Assembly (NCBI GenBank): GCA_003971905.1
Contig: RSEE01000076.1
Location: 248,001 to 312,000 of the forward strand
From: Moniliella sp. 'wahieum'
Lineage: Eukaryota > Basidiomycota > Moniliellomycetes > Moniliellales > Moniliellaceae
DNA: 64,000 nucleotides
Reading direction: 5' to 3'
A program made the position numbers and the translations under genes. Under the pieces are notes generated by a model, which was not told where the DNA came from, made no database searches, and worked only from the letters and a program-made list of their open reading frames with translations. Of this stretch, positions 44,701-55,712 are shown in pieces; position 1 is the first letter of the stretch; each line of letters starts with the position of its first letter.

Positions 44701-46178
44701 GGCTCCTGTGTTCCGCCGCTGGGGGGGCATATGCAACTTTATCCAAAGGGCATGGTCCTTATGGCTATCCAAGGCCTTCATGGGCAGTGAGGATGTTAGC
44801 AAACACGCGCGCATGCACAAAAACGGCCAAATACGTCAACATACCATCTCCACTGCCTCCATGTCATCTTCTTGGATTACCCAATACTCATCGAGTTCAA
44901 GTGGAAACATGCCAATCTTGAGAGGAGGGAGAACCTGGAATCCAATACACTTGGCCCAGCCGCCGATCCAAGGAGGATGCCGTCCAGTTGACGACATTAG
45001 GCACAATAAGCTGAACCAAGCCAAGTTTGACTCGCTCTGGTTTGGGCAGCGATGTCGTCGAAAGTAATGCAGGCTTGGGCACAGTCTGAGTGGCAGGCCT
45101 CTCTTCGTCATCCTCGTCGTCTGACACTTGGGTGGTCCGGGGTATAGACCGAGGGCGCGAGAGTGGGGCGCCACTGTCGTCATTGGAAACGGAACCCAGC
45201 AGATCAAATGTCTTTTTGACAGGTGCTGGTGAGCGCGAGGACGCCAAGTCGATAGGCTTGTTGATTGGTTGCGCTGTCATGCGCGGGGGCGGAGAGTCAT
45301 TGCTGGTGGCGGAATGGGGTGTCATGGTATGGGAGGAGGACGTGCCAGACTCGGGAGCCTGGCGCTGCACGGCCGCGTCATACCACGAATTGGTTGAGCG
45401 GAAATATGTCTCAGGGCAGCGTTTGCGCTTCCGGTTGGTCCCGCCAGGTGTCGTAGGCTGTGGTGCCGGGGAGGAAGGCGGGGGGGAGGAATGGGAGTGT
45501 GTTGATGAGGGGCGGGGCAAAGGAGGAGGGTGCGAGGGGTCCGCTGCAGGGGGCGGAGCCAGCTCGGGCTCATCGTCATCCGAGTCGTCGATAGCGATCG
45601 GAGCCAAGGAGTTTGAAGGTACAGGGGGCCGCGGGGGACGGATGCCCATGGGGGCCGAGGGGGCGCGAGCGTTGCGGACAAAGGGTGAGTACGTAAAGGA
45701 CAACGGGCCGAGGAGGTAGAAGCCGAGCTGGGTCGGGACGAAGCGCGGCGGGAGGAAGGCTTGGTGGAAATGACGAGCTGGTTGGACGCAGCGGGGGCAG
45801 AGGCCGGAAGGGAGACAGGACGGTATGCGACGAGTGTGGCACGAGGCCCAGTTGCTGGGTGGGCGGAGGCTCGAAGCGTATCCTGGCCGAGGGACGGGGG
45901 CGTGCGCGTGCGCGTGGACGCGGGTTGAGGGGGGAAGGGGTGCGGGATGACGCAGAAGAGGAGGCGGCGGTGGTGGTGGTCTTGTGGGAGGGGCCGGCCT
46001 GTATGTCGAGGTCGATGGGGGGCGGACGATCACGAGGAGACTGGGATGGCCGGGTCGAGGGCGACGCATGGGCGGGCTGGTGCGCCTGTGGCATCATCCC
46101 ACCGCCATCCACGGCGATCGGAGGGGGTGGAGGGATGGTGGCGGGGGGGGCAGGGGGCGTGGCAAGACGGCTAGCCAC
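41788..46178 (-). CDS. Ulp2/SENP6-type SUMO protease (peptidase C48)
   Basis: A cysteine protease that trims SUMO chains in the nucleus. The catalytic triad is visible: His in VPINENLHWYLAIIVHP (about 43,760), Asp in VVITFDSLRSRNGHL (about 42,290), Cys in QQPNWWDCGIYMIHFF (about 42,130), with GAWLNDTVIDFALKYI as the SUMO-binding start. His and Asp are separated by a disordered insert of roughly 450 residues, as in Ulp2/SENP6/7. The N-terminus (from ATG 46,178, MASRLATPPAPPATIPPPPP) is P/S-rich with an acidic PIAIDDSDDDEPEL, a possible SUMO-interacting motif, and KRKR. An intron at 44,776-44,844 (GTATGT donor) joins DDMEAVEM to ALDSHKDHALWIKLHMP. A conserved block VKLGLVQLIVPNVVNW precedes it. 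Several frame changes are likely consensus errors. Best C-terminus ends VKQLDTWQ (41,788); an alternative frame stops at 41,930. Confidence 0.86.
44776..44844 (-). other. Intron of the Ulp2-like gene
   Basis: Donor GTATGT after EAVEM, acceptor ATGAAG before ALDSHKDH; phase 0, 69 nt. Confidence 0.65.
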
Positions 46179-47492
46179 TGTCGGATGCTCGGGCGGCGGC
46201 GGTTGACGCTCGCTCCAAAATCAAGGCCACTCCAGCCCTGGCCAGTCTCTTTGGGCAAGGCCGCATGCTCACTCAGTACTACTCACCGCCGAGGCCACCG
46301 TCCCGCCCCCACCCACTCGGGGCGGGAAGGGACTACAGACGTTGAAAGTTTAACGACTAAATTTAACCATGCCTCCAGCGAGTATTTCAGCAATGGCCCC
46401 AGCACTTCGCCTCTTCCATTTCAACTTTCACATCGCTTATCGTGCTCACGCCAAAGCCCCCACAAGCCTGCTTCTCCATCACGCACAGCCTCCAGCTGCT
46501 CCCCAGGCATCCCAGGCACCCCTCACCCCTGTCTTGTTTCTCTTCCTCCTGGGACTTTCGAGCAGGCCAGCATGCCTGAGTCCCAGGAAAGTGGATGGCC
46601 GAGGAGCCGCGAGCCCTGCACACCAGTCAAGTCCATGCTAGTATTATTCAGTTGGGCTGATCCGAGCATTACCAGCGAACGAAGACACCCACGAGGTCGT
46701 GCCTGTGCCACTCGCGAAGCGATCTTCTCCCGGCGCATGCGCATCATACAAAGAAAGGTCTGAAAATTCACGCTCTCCCTATCAGAGACCATGATCGACG
46801 AATTTGACGATGGATACCTATATGACTTCCTTCGTACTGGGTGCCGATGGATGGTCTGGCTCATTTGGCGGGTGGTCCATAGTATCTCAAACGTCCAAGC
46901 AGCCTCGTATTTTCATCAAGAGCCGCATGGATGTCAACACTGGTTTCCACAAAGAGTTTCCCATGCTCAGCATAACGGGTCCCTGTAATCCTGTTGATTC
47001 GGTGAATAAGAGGATCCCTACTACGCTTAGACTTCCAACTTCACACAGCGTCTCAAGGAACATCTTCAACAAGGGGAAGAACCCATGCAGCCGCATGGTT
47101 CTCAACTGTCCGAAGCCACCTGCATGAGCAGTATACGATAATGCCTTCCAACCATGAATCCCATTCCCATTGTGTGTTGTGTAACGAGCGATTTGTCGTA
47201 TCCTCAATACGTTTCTCCTGCAGCCTGATGGATGCATGGCATGGGGAGGCGCCGTGTCTATACCATCCGGCCTAGTCCATCGTGGACTAGGTCACGAGTA
47301 GTATTTCGCTGCTCTCACACCCACCCCGCTCGATAGTAGGTGCCTTGCTGCGAAGTAAGCAACCGGGCGGAGAAGGTGAGTCAGACACAGGGGAGAGAGG
47401 TTGAGGGGACCCCAAGGAGGATGCTGGGGGAATCAGGAAACCGACATGCCTACTGGAGAAAGGGAAGGAAAAGAAGAATGACCCAAAGTGCT
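46179..47492. other. Intergenic region upstream of the Ulp2-like gene
   Basis: About 1.3 kb with no supported gene and no strong repeat. Open frames (46,369-46,641; 46,804-47,127 plus) show no family resemblance. Confidence 0.5.
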
Positions 47493-47884
47493 TCACTGGT
47501 AGTTCTGTAGGTACTTCTCCGCATAATCTTTCTCGCGGCGGAAAAGGAGAATGTGGGGTTCGGGAGCTGCCGAGGATGGCTGGTTAGTGTATGCAGGAAG
47601 AGGGGGAAGCGGGAGGGGGAAGGAACGAAGACGTGCAACGTACCGTGCACTTCGTAGTGCTCCCACCCTGGCGACTGCTGAATGCCGATCGAGCGCCACT
47701 GTTCGTCAGTGAGCTTGCGCAGGACGCCCGGCTCGTTGGGGTCAAAGTACTCTTCTGGCAGCTGCTTGAGAAGCTGCTTGGGGAGAATCACATGGCGGTA
47801 CTCCCATTCATCGTCTGCGTATTTGTCCGAGTAGTGTATGCGTGCAACCAGCTCTTCGTACGAGTACTCGCGCCGCTTGGACAT
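47493..47884 (-). CDS. CKS1: Cyclin-dependent kinase regulatory subunit CKS1
   Basis: Small protein that binds Cdk1 and docks phosphorylated substrates. Two exons (47,644-47,884 and 47,493-47,566), total 104 codons plus stop. Product marks: [19 protein letters not shown], the anion-binding and Cdk-binding region, [20 protein letters not shown], the H-x-P-E-P-H hinge as [15 protein letters not shown], and the C-terminus [10 protein letters not shown]. The 77-nt intron (47,567-47,643) has a GTACGT donor and a CACTAAC branch-like site, and splices phase 1 inside the HAPEP motif. It is the only protein gene in the window that I can read from start to stop without any length error. Divergent from PAM17. 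Confidence 0.97.
47567..47643 (-). other. Intron of CKS1
   Basis: Donor GTACGT, branch-like CACTAAC, acceptor GGCAG; splicing yields [14 protein letters not shown]. Confidence 0.9.
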
Positions 47885-48239
47885 GATGGGTACGGGGCAA
47901 GGTTGGGCTCAGCTGAGAGAGCGCAGCACGCGTAGGCGACGTACGCGGACAGGCAAGAGCGCATCAGCTGGCATGTCACGCACGGAAACCAATGCTCCAT
48001 CGGGTTCGGTGCAACTGCGCCGATGCACATATTCACAGTGCATCCCATATCACGTGTTGGCCGCGCATCACACATCACGCGGCGTGCCCCCTGGCACGTC
48101 ACCCGTTCCGCGCGTCGGAATCCCCCTGCTGTGTGGCATTTATTGCCTGACATGGCGCCTCGCTTCTGCTGCCGCTGGCAGGCTACCGGCCAGCCTGCCC
48201 AAGCCGTCTCAGCGGCACCACCGTCTCTGTGACCAACCA
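47885..48239. promoter_or_regulatory. Divergent promoter of CKS1 and PAM17
   Basis: 355 bp between the two start codons. It holds ATCACGTG (about 48,050) and other short palindromes (GCATCACACATCACGCGGCGTG region). No TATA box is obvious. Confidence 0.5.
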
Positions 48240-49060
48240 ATGCCCATCCATCGCGCCGTTCGCCCGCACCCTGTCTTGCTCGCACCCTCTCTTGCGTGGC
48301 GTAGGACACTGGTCTCGTCCAGCACTGCCCAGGTCGCGCCCACCCCCCTTGGCAAGCAGGAGGCCACCCGTCGCGCCCAAGCTCAGGCTGCCGCCGAGGC
48401 GGCCGCACAGGGCAAAGCCCCTGTGACCTGGGACGAGTATCTCAAGCTGCGCAACAACGCCGCACAGCCAGCATGTTCTTCACGTGGCCCACCACCCTCT
48501 TGACCGGTGCAGGCAGCGGTGCCTATCTTGCCGCCAACGGAATGCCGTTTACGTTTGCTGGGATTGACCCCATGTTGCTCTCGGCGGCGGGCATGTTGCT
48601 CGGTACAGGTGCTGGTCTTCTGCTTGGACCGGCAATTGGTTCAACAGTATGGGGCATGGCTGAACCGGTCCAAAGCCCAATCCATTACCCAGAAGGATAA
48701 GGCCTTCTTGACCATATTCGTCGTAACCGTGTGGACCCAATGATGCAAAGTGTCCAAGTACGTCACGTCCTGTATAACCTTGTCTTTTGTGGTTCTCCAT
48801 TCTGACATGCATGACTTGCCACCTCTTGCGGTCCTACCAGAACCCCATTCCTGACTTCTACGTGCGTATTGTTTTCCTTGGACCAATCTCAAGATTGCCA
48901 TGTTGCTGTGATTTTGTACTGAATTTGTGTGCCTGTACTGTTGTGGCAGGGGGAAAAAATCGGTTCGTTGCACGATTATCGTCACTGGCTTCGTGATCAA
49001 AACACGTACCGTCGCAAAGTCGCTTATGGCGTCAAAGAGGACGAAGAGAAAGTGTATTAA
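48240..49060 (+). CDS. PAM17: Presequence translocase-associated motor subunit PAM17
   Basis: Inner-membrane partner of the TIM23 import motor. ATG at 48,240 gives a basic presequence (MPIHRAVRPHPVLLAPSLAW then RRTLVSSST). Then VTWDEYLKLRNN, the first membrane segment around PTTLLTGAGSGAYLAAN, PMLLSAAGMLLGTGAGLLLGP as the second, KDKAFLDHIRRNRVDP by homology, NPIPDFY, and GEKIGSLHDYRHWLRDQNTY to a stop at 49,060. Three exons: 48,240-48,757, a 21-nt microexon 48,841-48,861 encoding just NPIPDFY, and 48,950-49,060. Introns are 83 and 88 nt (GTACGT and GTGCGT donors). Length errors near 48,470 and 48,655. Confidence 0.92.
48758..48840 (+). other. PAM17 intron 1
   Basis: Donor GTACGT after MQSVQ-like sequence, acceptor TACCAG before the 21-nt exon. 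Confidence 0.8.
48862..48949 (+). other. PAM17 intron 2
   Basis: Donor GTGCGT directly after TTCTAC, acceptor GGCAG before GGGGAAAAAATCGG; joins DFY to GEKIGSLHDY. Confidence 0.8.
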
Positions 49061-49512
49061 AAGGCCAATCAAAAACATGCAGTTATCATGCATGCCTGTG
49101 AGCACTGCTGGGCAAGTGGGCTCTGTTTGCTTGGCATTGCAAAACGACACGCATCTTTGGCCTGTGTTTGTTAGGTGTCAGTGGTTGGATATGCTGCCGT
49201 GAAGAAGCAAGAGGTGAGGGACGGGCTGGTGACTCGCAGAGTCTGGGTCTGGTGGAGCAAAGCCAGGGGATTAGGTAACCACGGCGATTGCTGAGTAGAG
49301 TAGTTGCTACTAATAAACAGCTCTCCGCCTTCAGCTTCAACACTGTTTTTTCCAGCCCCCAAGCTATACGCCTGCTGTGCTTCTGTACTTTCGGTTTGGC
49401 ATTGGATGCTCAGTCGAGGATCTCGGATCCATTTGGCCATTCCCACGCCCCATTTCCGTTCTTTCCCCTTTCCCAACCTGTCCTGCCGAATCCAACAGCC
49501 CGACGAGCCGTG
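49061..49512. other. Short intergenic region between PAM17 and the PTRHD1-like gene
   Basis: Terminator of PAM17 and promoter of the next gene. No gene or repeat seen. Confidence 0.55.
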
Positions 49513-50122
49513 ATGACAGCCTCAACCTCCCCAACCGCCGCCTCCCAACCTTCACGCCAGCCAATGTGCCGCACCGGATCCACAAACTCCCCTGGTGATG
49601 CAACTGATTGTGGACCGTACCTTGTACGTAATGTCTCTGCCATGATCGAGTGTCGAGCTAATCCTTCCCTCTCCTCCAGGCACAAGAATGGACCAAAGGG
49701 CCCTTGATGGCCCAGCTGCGCACGCTGCCATGGCGGTACGTCCCCCCTCCTCGCCCCCCATACCTCTCCAACAACATTTGTCTGACCCATGGCTGACATT
49801 TGTCTCAGGCTGCCGAAAACGGCAAGCAGTCCCAACACGCTGGCCTACCTCGCGCCGGAAACGTGGGCTCGATGCACAAGGTGACGCTACGAACGTCCAG
49901 CAAACAGTCCCTCGCTGCCTTGTCGGCCAAGCTTACGGAACAACGAACGTTGTGGCTGTCGCGCCTTGCTCCGAACCGACACTTTCGCTCGAAGAGGAAT
50001 TCCCCGACCATACTGTGGATTGAACAGCCGGAAAACATTCCTACCGTCTTGGCCATCGCCCCAAACCGGCGCCCGGCCGCGGTCAAAAGGCCCTGAGCAA
50101 GTGCTCCCTCTTGACCGACTGA
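49513..50122 (+). CDS. PTRHD1-like peptidyl-tRNA hydrolase II fold protein
   Basis: Related to Pth2, which frees peptides stuck on tRNA; PTRHD1 activity itself is debated. Likely start ATG 49,513 (MTASTSPTAASQPSRQPMCR). Core: VMQLIVDRTL, intron (about 49,624-49,680, GTACGT to CTCCAG), AQEWTKGPLMAQ followed in a shifted frame by AAHAAMA (the A-Q-x-x-H-A motif of Pth2), second intron (about 49,737-49,808), MHKVTLRTSSKQSLAALSAK, LTEQ, and the PTRHD1 hallmark LWIEQPENIPTVLAIAPNRR. The C-terminus in the best frame is ALSKCSLLTD (stop 50,120-50,122). At least three length errors. Human PTRHD1 has LWLEQPENIATCIALRPYP at the same place. Confidence 0.78.
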
Positions 50123-50283
50123 ACGCAATCCATCCACCTCGGTCCATACGACCAATAGCCCACCTCAGAGGAGGAAGCACTAGGGTGGCCGTACAGCACG
50201 TTGAATGCTCGAATGAAAAGGTGAAGGGTGCCCCGCCAGCTGCTGACGTGGTTGAAGCCACGAGACTGCACAGCCAAAAATAT

Positions 50284-50373
50284 GACGAGAGTGGGATTCG
50301 AACCCACGCCCCGGAGGACTGCGGTTAGGAAATTGTCCTGAACACAGCGCGTTAACCACTTCGCTATCTCGCC
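50284..50373 (-). tRNA. tRNA-Leu(CAG) with a 12-nt intron
   Basis: On the minus strand the acceptor strands are GGCGAGA and TCTCGTC (one G-T pair), the D-stem is GCG/CGC, the anticodon stem CTGTG/CGCAG, the T arm GTGGG-TTCGAAT-CCCAC, and an 11-nt variable region marks a class II tRNA. The loop begins TTCAGG, giving anticodon CAG. Twelve extra bases between positions 37 and 38 form an intron whose TCCT can pair with AGGA around the anticodon, as in many fungal tRNA introns. TTTTT follows after ATA. A serine identity is unlikely from the anticodon. Confidence 0.82.
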
Positions 50374-50646
50374 TTGTTGTCCTGCAATCAAGGCAAATGG
50401 GACATGGAAATCCGAATTCAACAGCTGTTGACTCCCAAGCTATATACACTCGCCTCTCCGCTGGAGGCTGCACCGCTGCACCCTGCACCACGGTCGAGAA
50501 TCATTACTCAACTGCCATATATTAACGAGAGAAGTGTAGAAGTGCCTCTTGACAACAAGGAGAATCGTTACGCGTTGGCTACCACCAGTTGCATTCCTGT
50601 GCCCAGCGCCGCACTAACCTGCGGCCGGGCAGGCACAACGGAAGAA
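50374..50646. other. Intergenic spacer next to tRNA-Leu
   Basis: No feature seen. Confidence 0.4.
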
Positions 50647-51464
50647 CTAGGGGGGCGGGGGCGTCAAGGTCGAGGCCAGTAAAGCATGAGGCCAAAAGAG
50701 AGAAAAGACGTGGGTCGAGAGCAAGGTGCCGCCCGCTTTCGCTTTGGTCGTGCGGACGAGGGCGCACGGCGTTGGTCGAACGAAGAGGAGGCATGGCGCA
50801 ACAGGGTGGGACGCAGTTCCGCCTCTGCCTCCGGACCCCGTTTCCCCGCCCACGAACAGGTGTGTACGTTGCAGGATTGGGACGTGCGGCTCTGCCTCTT
50901 TCGCCGACGAGAGCAACAACGTTCAGTGTCTTGGTGCCGCGGGGGTAGTGGGACGAAGTGCGTGGTACAGTAGCGTGGGTAGGAGTCGAAAAAGCATCGT
51001 TTTCCCTGTGCTTTTCCGAGCCGGAGACGCGGTGGTGACGGTGATGGTGTCGATGGTGGCGGCGATAGTGGGGTGGATCGTGGTCCTTGTGGTGGTGTGG
51101 AGGAGAGTGTTGGGCGTAGAGGAGCGTGTGTGTGATGAGACGGATTGTCCTTAGGGGCATCCTTAGCGTTACGCTTGGTGGAAGCAAGCAATCCTTCCCG
51201 TTCGTCGTCCCAGTCCAAACCTACCGCGCCAAGGGAAACAAACAGAGTACTGGATGTAGAGGAGGAGGAAGTTGTGGCTCGTCCAGGAGGCGTGCGTCCG
51301 TTGGTCCGGTGTAGTGGGACCGCAGCTGATTGAGCAATCGGGAAAAAACCATCATTGGATGGATAGAGATTGCGGATGGATAGAGATGACGATGACAGTG
51401 ATGTTGGAAGAGTAGGGGGCAGCGGTGGAAGGGGATCAATATGAAATGGCACAAATATATGCAT
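50647..51464 (-). CDS. Possible uncharacterised protein, low complexity
   Basis: No family recognised. Three minus-strand frames are open over much of this stretch. The best start is 51,464 (MHIFVPFHIDPLPPLPPTLP), followed by a Ser/Thr tract, VGLDWDDEREGLLASTKRNA, and in other frames a His-rich run (HHHRHHRV) and PRGTKTLNVVAL. The mix of frames is compatible with one disordered protein carrying length errors, but equally with non-coding GC-rich DNA. Confidence 0.22.
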
Positions 51465-53008
51465 TGCCAGTGGGCAAGCGAGGCTGTACTACTCCCTCTA
51501 CGGAACGGGTATTGTTACCGGCCGGGCGCGTTCCGCATTCCCAAAATGGTATGCGGAGAAGACGGCGTTAGAGAGAGAGCTTGGCATGCCCAGCCCTCTG
51601 TGGACAGACGCTTGAGATGCAAGTTACAAGACCGCTCACCACCCCACACACGACTAAACCACTCAGACCCCGCCGTATTCAACACTCAATTGGGTACTGG
51701 GTACTGGGCATAGGCTTGGCTGTGCCGCACGGATACTCTCTAGGGCTGCAGGGGAGGGGGGGGCGAGAAGCGAAAAAAAGGTTATGTGCCCCTGCGGAGT
51801 GTCAGCAGCCAGCCTGGGCAGTCCAGAAGTCAGGGAACTGGCCAAGGCTTGGCATCTACGATTGGGAGGGAGGTGACAGCCTGTGGCAGCTTGGCATGCA
51901 CTTGCACTGCCCCCCTGCTGGGCCAATTTCATTTCCGCTTTCCCAGGTGTCCCCATGTCCCCCCAGCACCGGATCCGGCTGTAGAGGCGGGTGTCTCGGT
52001 TGGTTTCCCCCACCTGGGCGCCCAGCCTGCCTGTCACGCCTTCAGTTGTCCTACACACCCACGACGCATCGTCTGCCCCTCGGCACGTCACTACTACTAC
52101 TACTCCCTCCCTCCACCGTCTGTTGGCGCTGCAAGCTGGCCAGCCAGCCAGTCGCCCTTAGCCGTTCCTTTCCAGTGCGGGCGTGAATGACGCGCACCCC
52201 TCGGGTCCATGAGGCCTGAGGGGGGCACAGACCACCGTACAGCGACACGGTCATCTGCAGCTGATGGGATCGGTAAAGCAACACCACTGAGTAAGTGAGT
52301 AGTCACTGGTCACTAGGCCTCGGCATGCTGCTGCCCACCCCCCAGGTCTCGGTGGCACATGGCTGCAGGCGCGCAACGCGCACGTTACCGGGCCCGCAGG
52401 GATCTATTCCCCGGCCGGTACACCTTGGCTTGTCCCATCCCCCCGGCTCCCTCTGAGATCTGACCTGGCACCACAACAATCGTTCTGCTTTATGCTCGGC
52501 CGCAATCTACCACGGGCGGACAGCTTCATCGCACGTGGTTCATTGGCAGACTCACGCACAGCATGACAGTCTGTGTATTTCTGAAAGGATAACCGAGTAT
52601 AGGGAGAAGCGTCATCATGCATCATTGATCACCAGGCAAGTGTCGTAGGCTCGAGAACGCTGCGTTCGGAAAGGGTCTCGACAAGGCTTGGCAAGCATAC
52701 GTGCCAGCGTGGGAAGAGGGGCATGGCAGGTCATTGGGCATTGCGCATTCATCTTCATCTTGATGATGCATCATGGCCCACAAGACAGAAACACAGAACA
52801 AACACAGGGGAAGGATGGGGAATCGGAGGTCCTGTGGTCTGGCCAGTTGGAAACCAGGAACCAAAGAGAAAACGGAAGACGAATCAAGACGCAGCCAGCC
52901 CATCTACGCGACGTCAGGTGTTGATTGGGTGAAAAGAGGAACGATTCAATTCGTCATGACTGGTACTCAGTACTGAGTACTCAGTGAGTCCTCAAGATCA
53001 CGGACGAA
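51465..53008. other. Gene-free region upstream of 51.5 kb and 3' of heme oxygenase
   Basis: About 1.5 kb with no supported gene. It contains AGTACT-type palindromes (52,967-52,987), a TAC trinucleotide run near 52,090 and a few GAGGCC units near 52,205. Confidence 0.5.
52967..52987 (+). repeat. Heptad array TCA/TGA with GTAC core
   Basis: Three 7-bp steps beginning TCA, TGA, TCA, the first two with the palindromic core GTAC and the last GTGA. The centre is itself a long palindrome. Confidence 0.65.
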
Positions 53009-54530
53009 TCAGAGCGTCGGGGGGGCGGCAACGGAAGTATTGGGTCCTGTACCCGTCCAGGTCCCCGGGATTCCGGACCATGCCTGACCCACACGCCACG
53101 ACACGGCAGCCAACCCGACGAGCAGAGGCAGGACCACCAACGCGCGTGAGGATGCGACCTTGAGCCCACTGGACGAGATGGATGGGTGTCCGAGCGGCAA
53201 GACCGATTCGCCCCGTACGTCCGTTTCGGGTGGCCGACGCGCATTGGCGCGCGCGATCGCTTCGGCCGCCGAGCCCGGCCCGCCTTGGTCGGGACCCAAG
53301 CCGGCCAGCGAGTCAAACAGCGCACCATTCAGCAGGAAAGCCAACGCAGCCGAGTCCACCAGCGGGCGAATCAACTCTTCCCGGCTCACACCCGAGGAGA
53401 CGATCAGTGCATACTCCAACCCCCGTCCGAGGCGGTACGGAACGCGTCCTTCAAAGCCCGTTCTGCCCTTCCTTTGGCCGCGGCGTCCGTGCGCCAAAGA
53501 GCAGGCGGGTCCCCAGCCAGGCGTTGGCCCAGCGCATCGGGATGGGTCAAAAAGTGGTAAAAGGCAAGTCCATCCGGCTGGTCTTGTGCTTGACTAGGCG
53601 AAGGCCATTTGGTCGCAACATGCTTGGCAATGAATTGGCCTCCACTCAGATCTCCCAGGTAGCGCGTGTAGGCATGCGTCAGCAGCGCTCCCGATTTGGC
53701 TGCACCACCAAAGTTGTGTCCGGGAGAAGGGGGGTAGGCGGCAAGGGTGGTCAGCTGGGTCTCCGTCAGACCAAAGTCGACCCCGGCTTGGGCGGCCAAG
53801 GCAGCAATGTGCGCCACATAGCCCACCGTAGCTTCCTTCTGGGCAGGGGTGAGGATGGCGAGCCAGGCGAGCTGCGCATCTAGATCCGCGGGGTCTTGAG
53901 GTGCGTCCGGTTGGACGTGGGATTGAAGTTGCCATACGCGTTTCAGCAGGGGCCCAGCACGCGGATCCCCTCCGATTCCGCCGTGCCGTCCTGCTCGAGC
54001 TCGAGCGCATCGGCCACATCAGCCAGACTCGTACCTTCCTCTTCCTCGGTCAGAGAAGCATGAACCTTAATGTCAGACACCAACGCCGGGGTGCGGGCGA
54101 GGGTGCGAAGCAACTCGCCGCCACTGGCCTGGAGAAGAGGGTGGAGCAAAGACGCGCCGACGGGATCCAAACGCTGCGCTTGAGCTTGGCCCGACGACGT
54201 GCTAATGGCAAACAAGGCGGTCTCAATGGTGGAGTAGAGTGCGTGGAGAATGACAAGCCAGCGGACGTAGTCCAGACGCTTGACCAGGGCCTTGCTCTCG
54301 GACGTGGCAGAGGCGAGGAGCAATTTGACGCCCGGACTGCGTTCGATCGCAGCGTGGGCAGCTGCAGTGCCCTTGCGGAGATGCTGGGAGAGGGGGCGCT
54401 GATGGGACCGGAAGGCAGGGCGGTGCTCTGGGGAGCAGATGCGCCCGAGGGACGCTTGAGGATGGCGAAGGGACAGGACATAGGGGGGGGGACAGGTGGT
54501 GGAGGGAGGGGCAGCAGAGGAGGCGCACAT
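53009..54530 (-). CDS. Heme oxygenase (HMX1 type), tail-anchored
   Basis: Splits heme to biliverdin, CO and iron, used for iron recycling at the ER membrane. Start ATG 54,530 or a nearby ATG. Proximal heme ligand His lies in RKGTAAAHAAIERSPGVKLL (about 54,350), followed by YVRWLVILHALYSTIETAL. The distal-helix signature HAYTRYLGDLSGGQ is at about 53,660, and FYHFLTHPDALGQRL and AFRTASDGG after it. The C-terminus has a hydrophobic anchor ALVVLPLLVGLAAVSW (about 53,120) and a short tail, the usual arrangement. About 500 residues, longer than HMX1 because of linkers. Length errors near 53,950 and 53,450. The shared promoter motif is 79 bp upstream of the start. Confidence 0.9.
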
Positions 54531-54608
54531 GCCAGGCCAATATCAGCCAGGACGAGGCCTGGGCGGCACAAAAAGCAGAACCCTAGTGCAAGCCACGCCC
54601 AACGCGCG

Positions 54609-54625
54609 GCACACTGGCGCCGTGC
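54609..54625 (-). promoter_or_regulatory. Shared 17-bp motif, inverted copy
   Basis: GCACACTGGCGCCGTGC, the exact reverse complement of the copies at 23,088 and 32,430. It lies 79 bp upstream of the heme oxygenase start. Confidence 0.6.
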
Positions 54626-55033
54626 GTGGCGGGCAGTGTTAAAATACATCGGGGGAAGCGGGATGCACATTGCATGGCGGGCGGAGGCTGCGCGGCGCTG
54701 CAGCACGCCACCTGTGCCAGCCAACGCCAAGCGTCATCGCGTCGCCCATCCCTCGCACATCACATCAGATCCCAGATCTCCCAGCTCCGCCCAGGTGTGT
54801 GCTGATTGCGCTGGGCACTCGGCACTCAGCACGCGCTCAGCCCACTGTGCGTTGCGGCCATTACCAGCAACGCACGGCACCACCTCCTGCCGCGCCTCAG
54901 CGGGCCGCCAGGGGCTCGGACGGGTTCGACCACCCCCTATCCGCTGCCCCGTCCATCGACGACGGCAGAACCGGGGAATACTTCCCCGCCTGTCACCAAC
55001 ACCCTCCCCGATCTCATCGATGTTTGATCTTTT

Positions 55034-55065
55034 TGATCATTGATCATTGATCATTGATCATTGAT
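55034..55065 (+). repeat. TGATCAT heptad array
   Basis: 4.6 units of TGATCAT. Here the palindrome is the hexamer TGATCA with a single T spacer, a variant of the usual TGA plus four-base palindrome. Confidence 0.85.
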
Positions 55066-55712
55066 TAATGATTGCTCTTATCGCTCCATCCATCATCGAT
55101 CATCCTCATTACACCCCCCCGCATACTCGGCTCAGATCTGCTTGCTGTGTGGCCATCTCTCCTCCCAGCGATGCCATCAGGCCGTGCAGCCGTCCGTCCA
55201 CCCGTCCTGCCATAGTACTTAATCCCGCCTCGTCCAATCAACCTCTGCTTCCCGTGCATCATCCATCCCAACACAGTAGCACCCTCGACATCCAAGCTTC
55301 TCCCCAACTATCTCTAACATCTAACCTTCGTGCGATTGGTATATATATATCAACGACTAACGACCAACCCAGCCGCGCAAGCCATCGCGACAGACGGTCT
55401 AGATGGCAGTAAGGATACATCCTTCACCGCAGTGCATTGGATATGATTCGTAGCACGGCAAGGCAGCCAACCGAACTGCGAGAGAGAGAGAGGCAGAGCC
55501 ACAACGACCGAGTCTCTGCTAAGCACGGAGGCGCCCACACTTCTTTTGCCCAGCTGCCACTCGTCGGGGGGGGGGCAGAGGCCGTATGCCAAGGCAAGAG
55601 CGTAGGACAGAATGCCCAAGGGGGGAATGCACCTATGCTGCCTGCCTCATTACGCCTTCCGCCTCCCGCCTCATGCGGCAGACCCGCTCCCCCCGCACCA
55701 GCACTGGCCGGA

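Larger units (their letters stand above)
54531..55712. other. Intergenic region between heme oxygenase and the arrestin gene
   Basis: Promoter of heme oxygenase and terminator of the arrestin gene. Holds the shared 17-bp motif (54,609-54,625), AGCGCT-type units near 54,830, a TGATCAT array (55,034-55,065) and a TATATATATATC run near 55,340. No gene supported. Confidence 0.5.

Noticed and set aside
50579-51187. His-rich minus-strand frame as a metal-binding protein
   Set aside because: HHHKDHD/HHRHHH runs come from a GTGGTG/GATGGT repeat and no flanking domain supports it.
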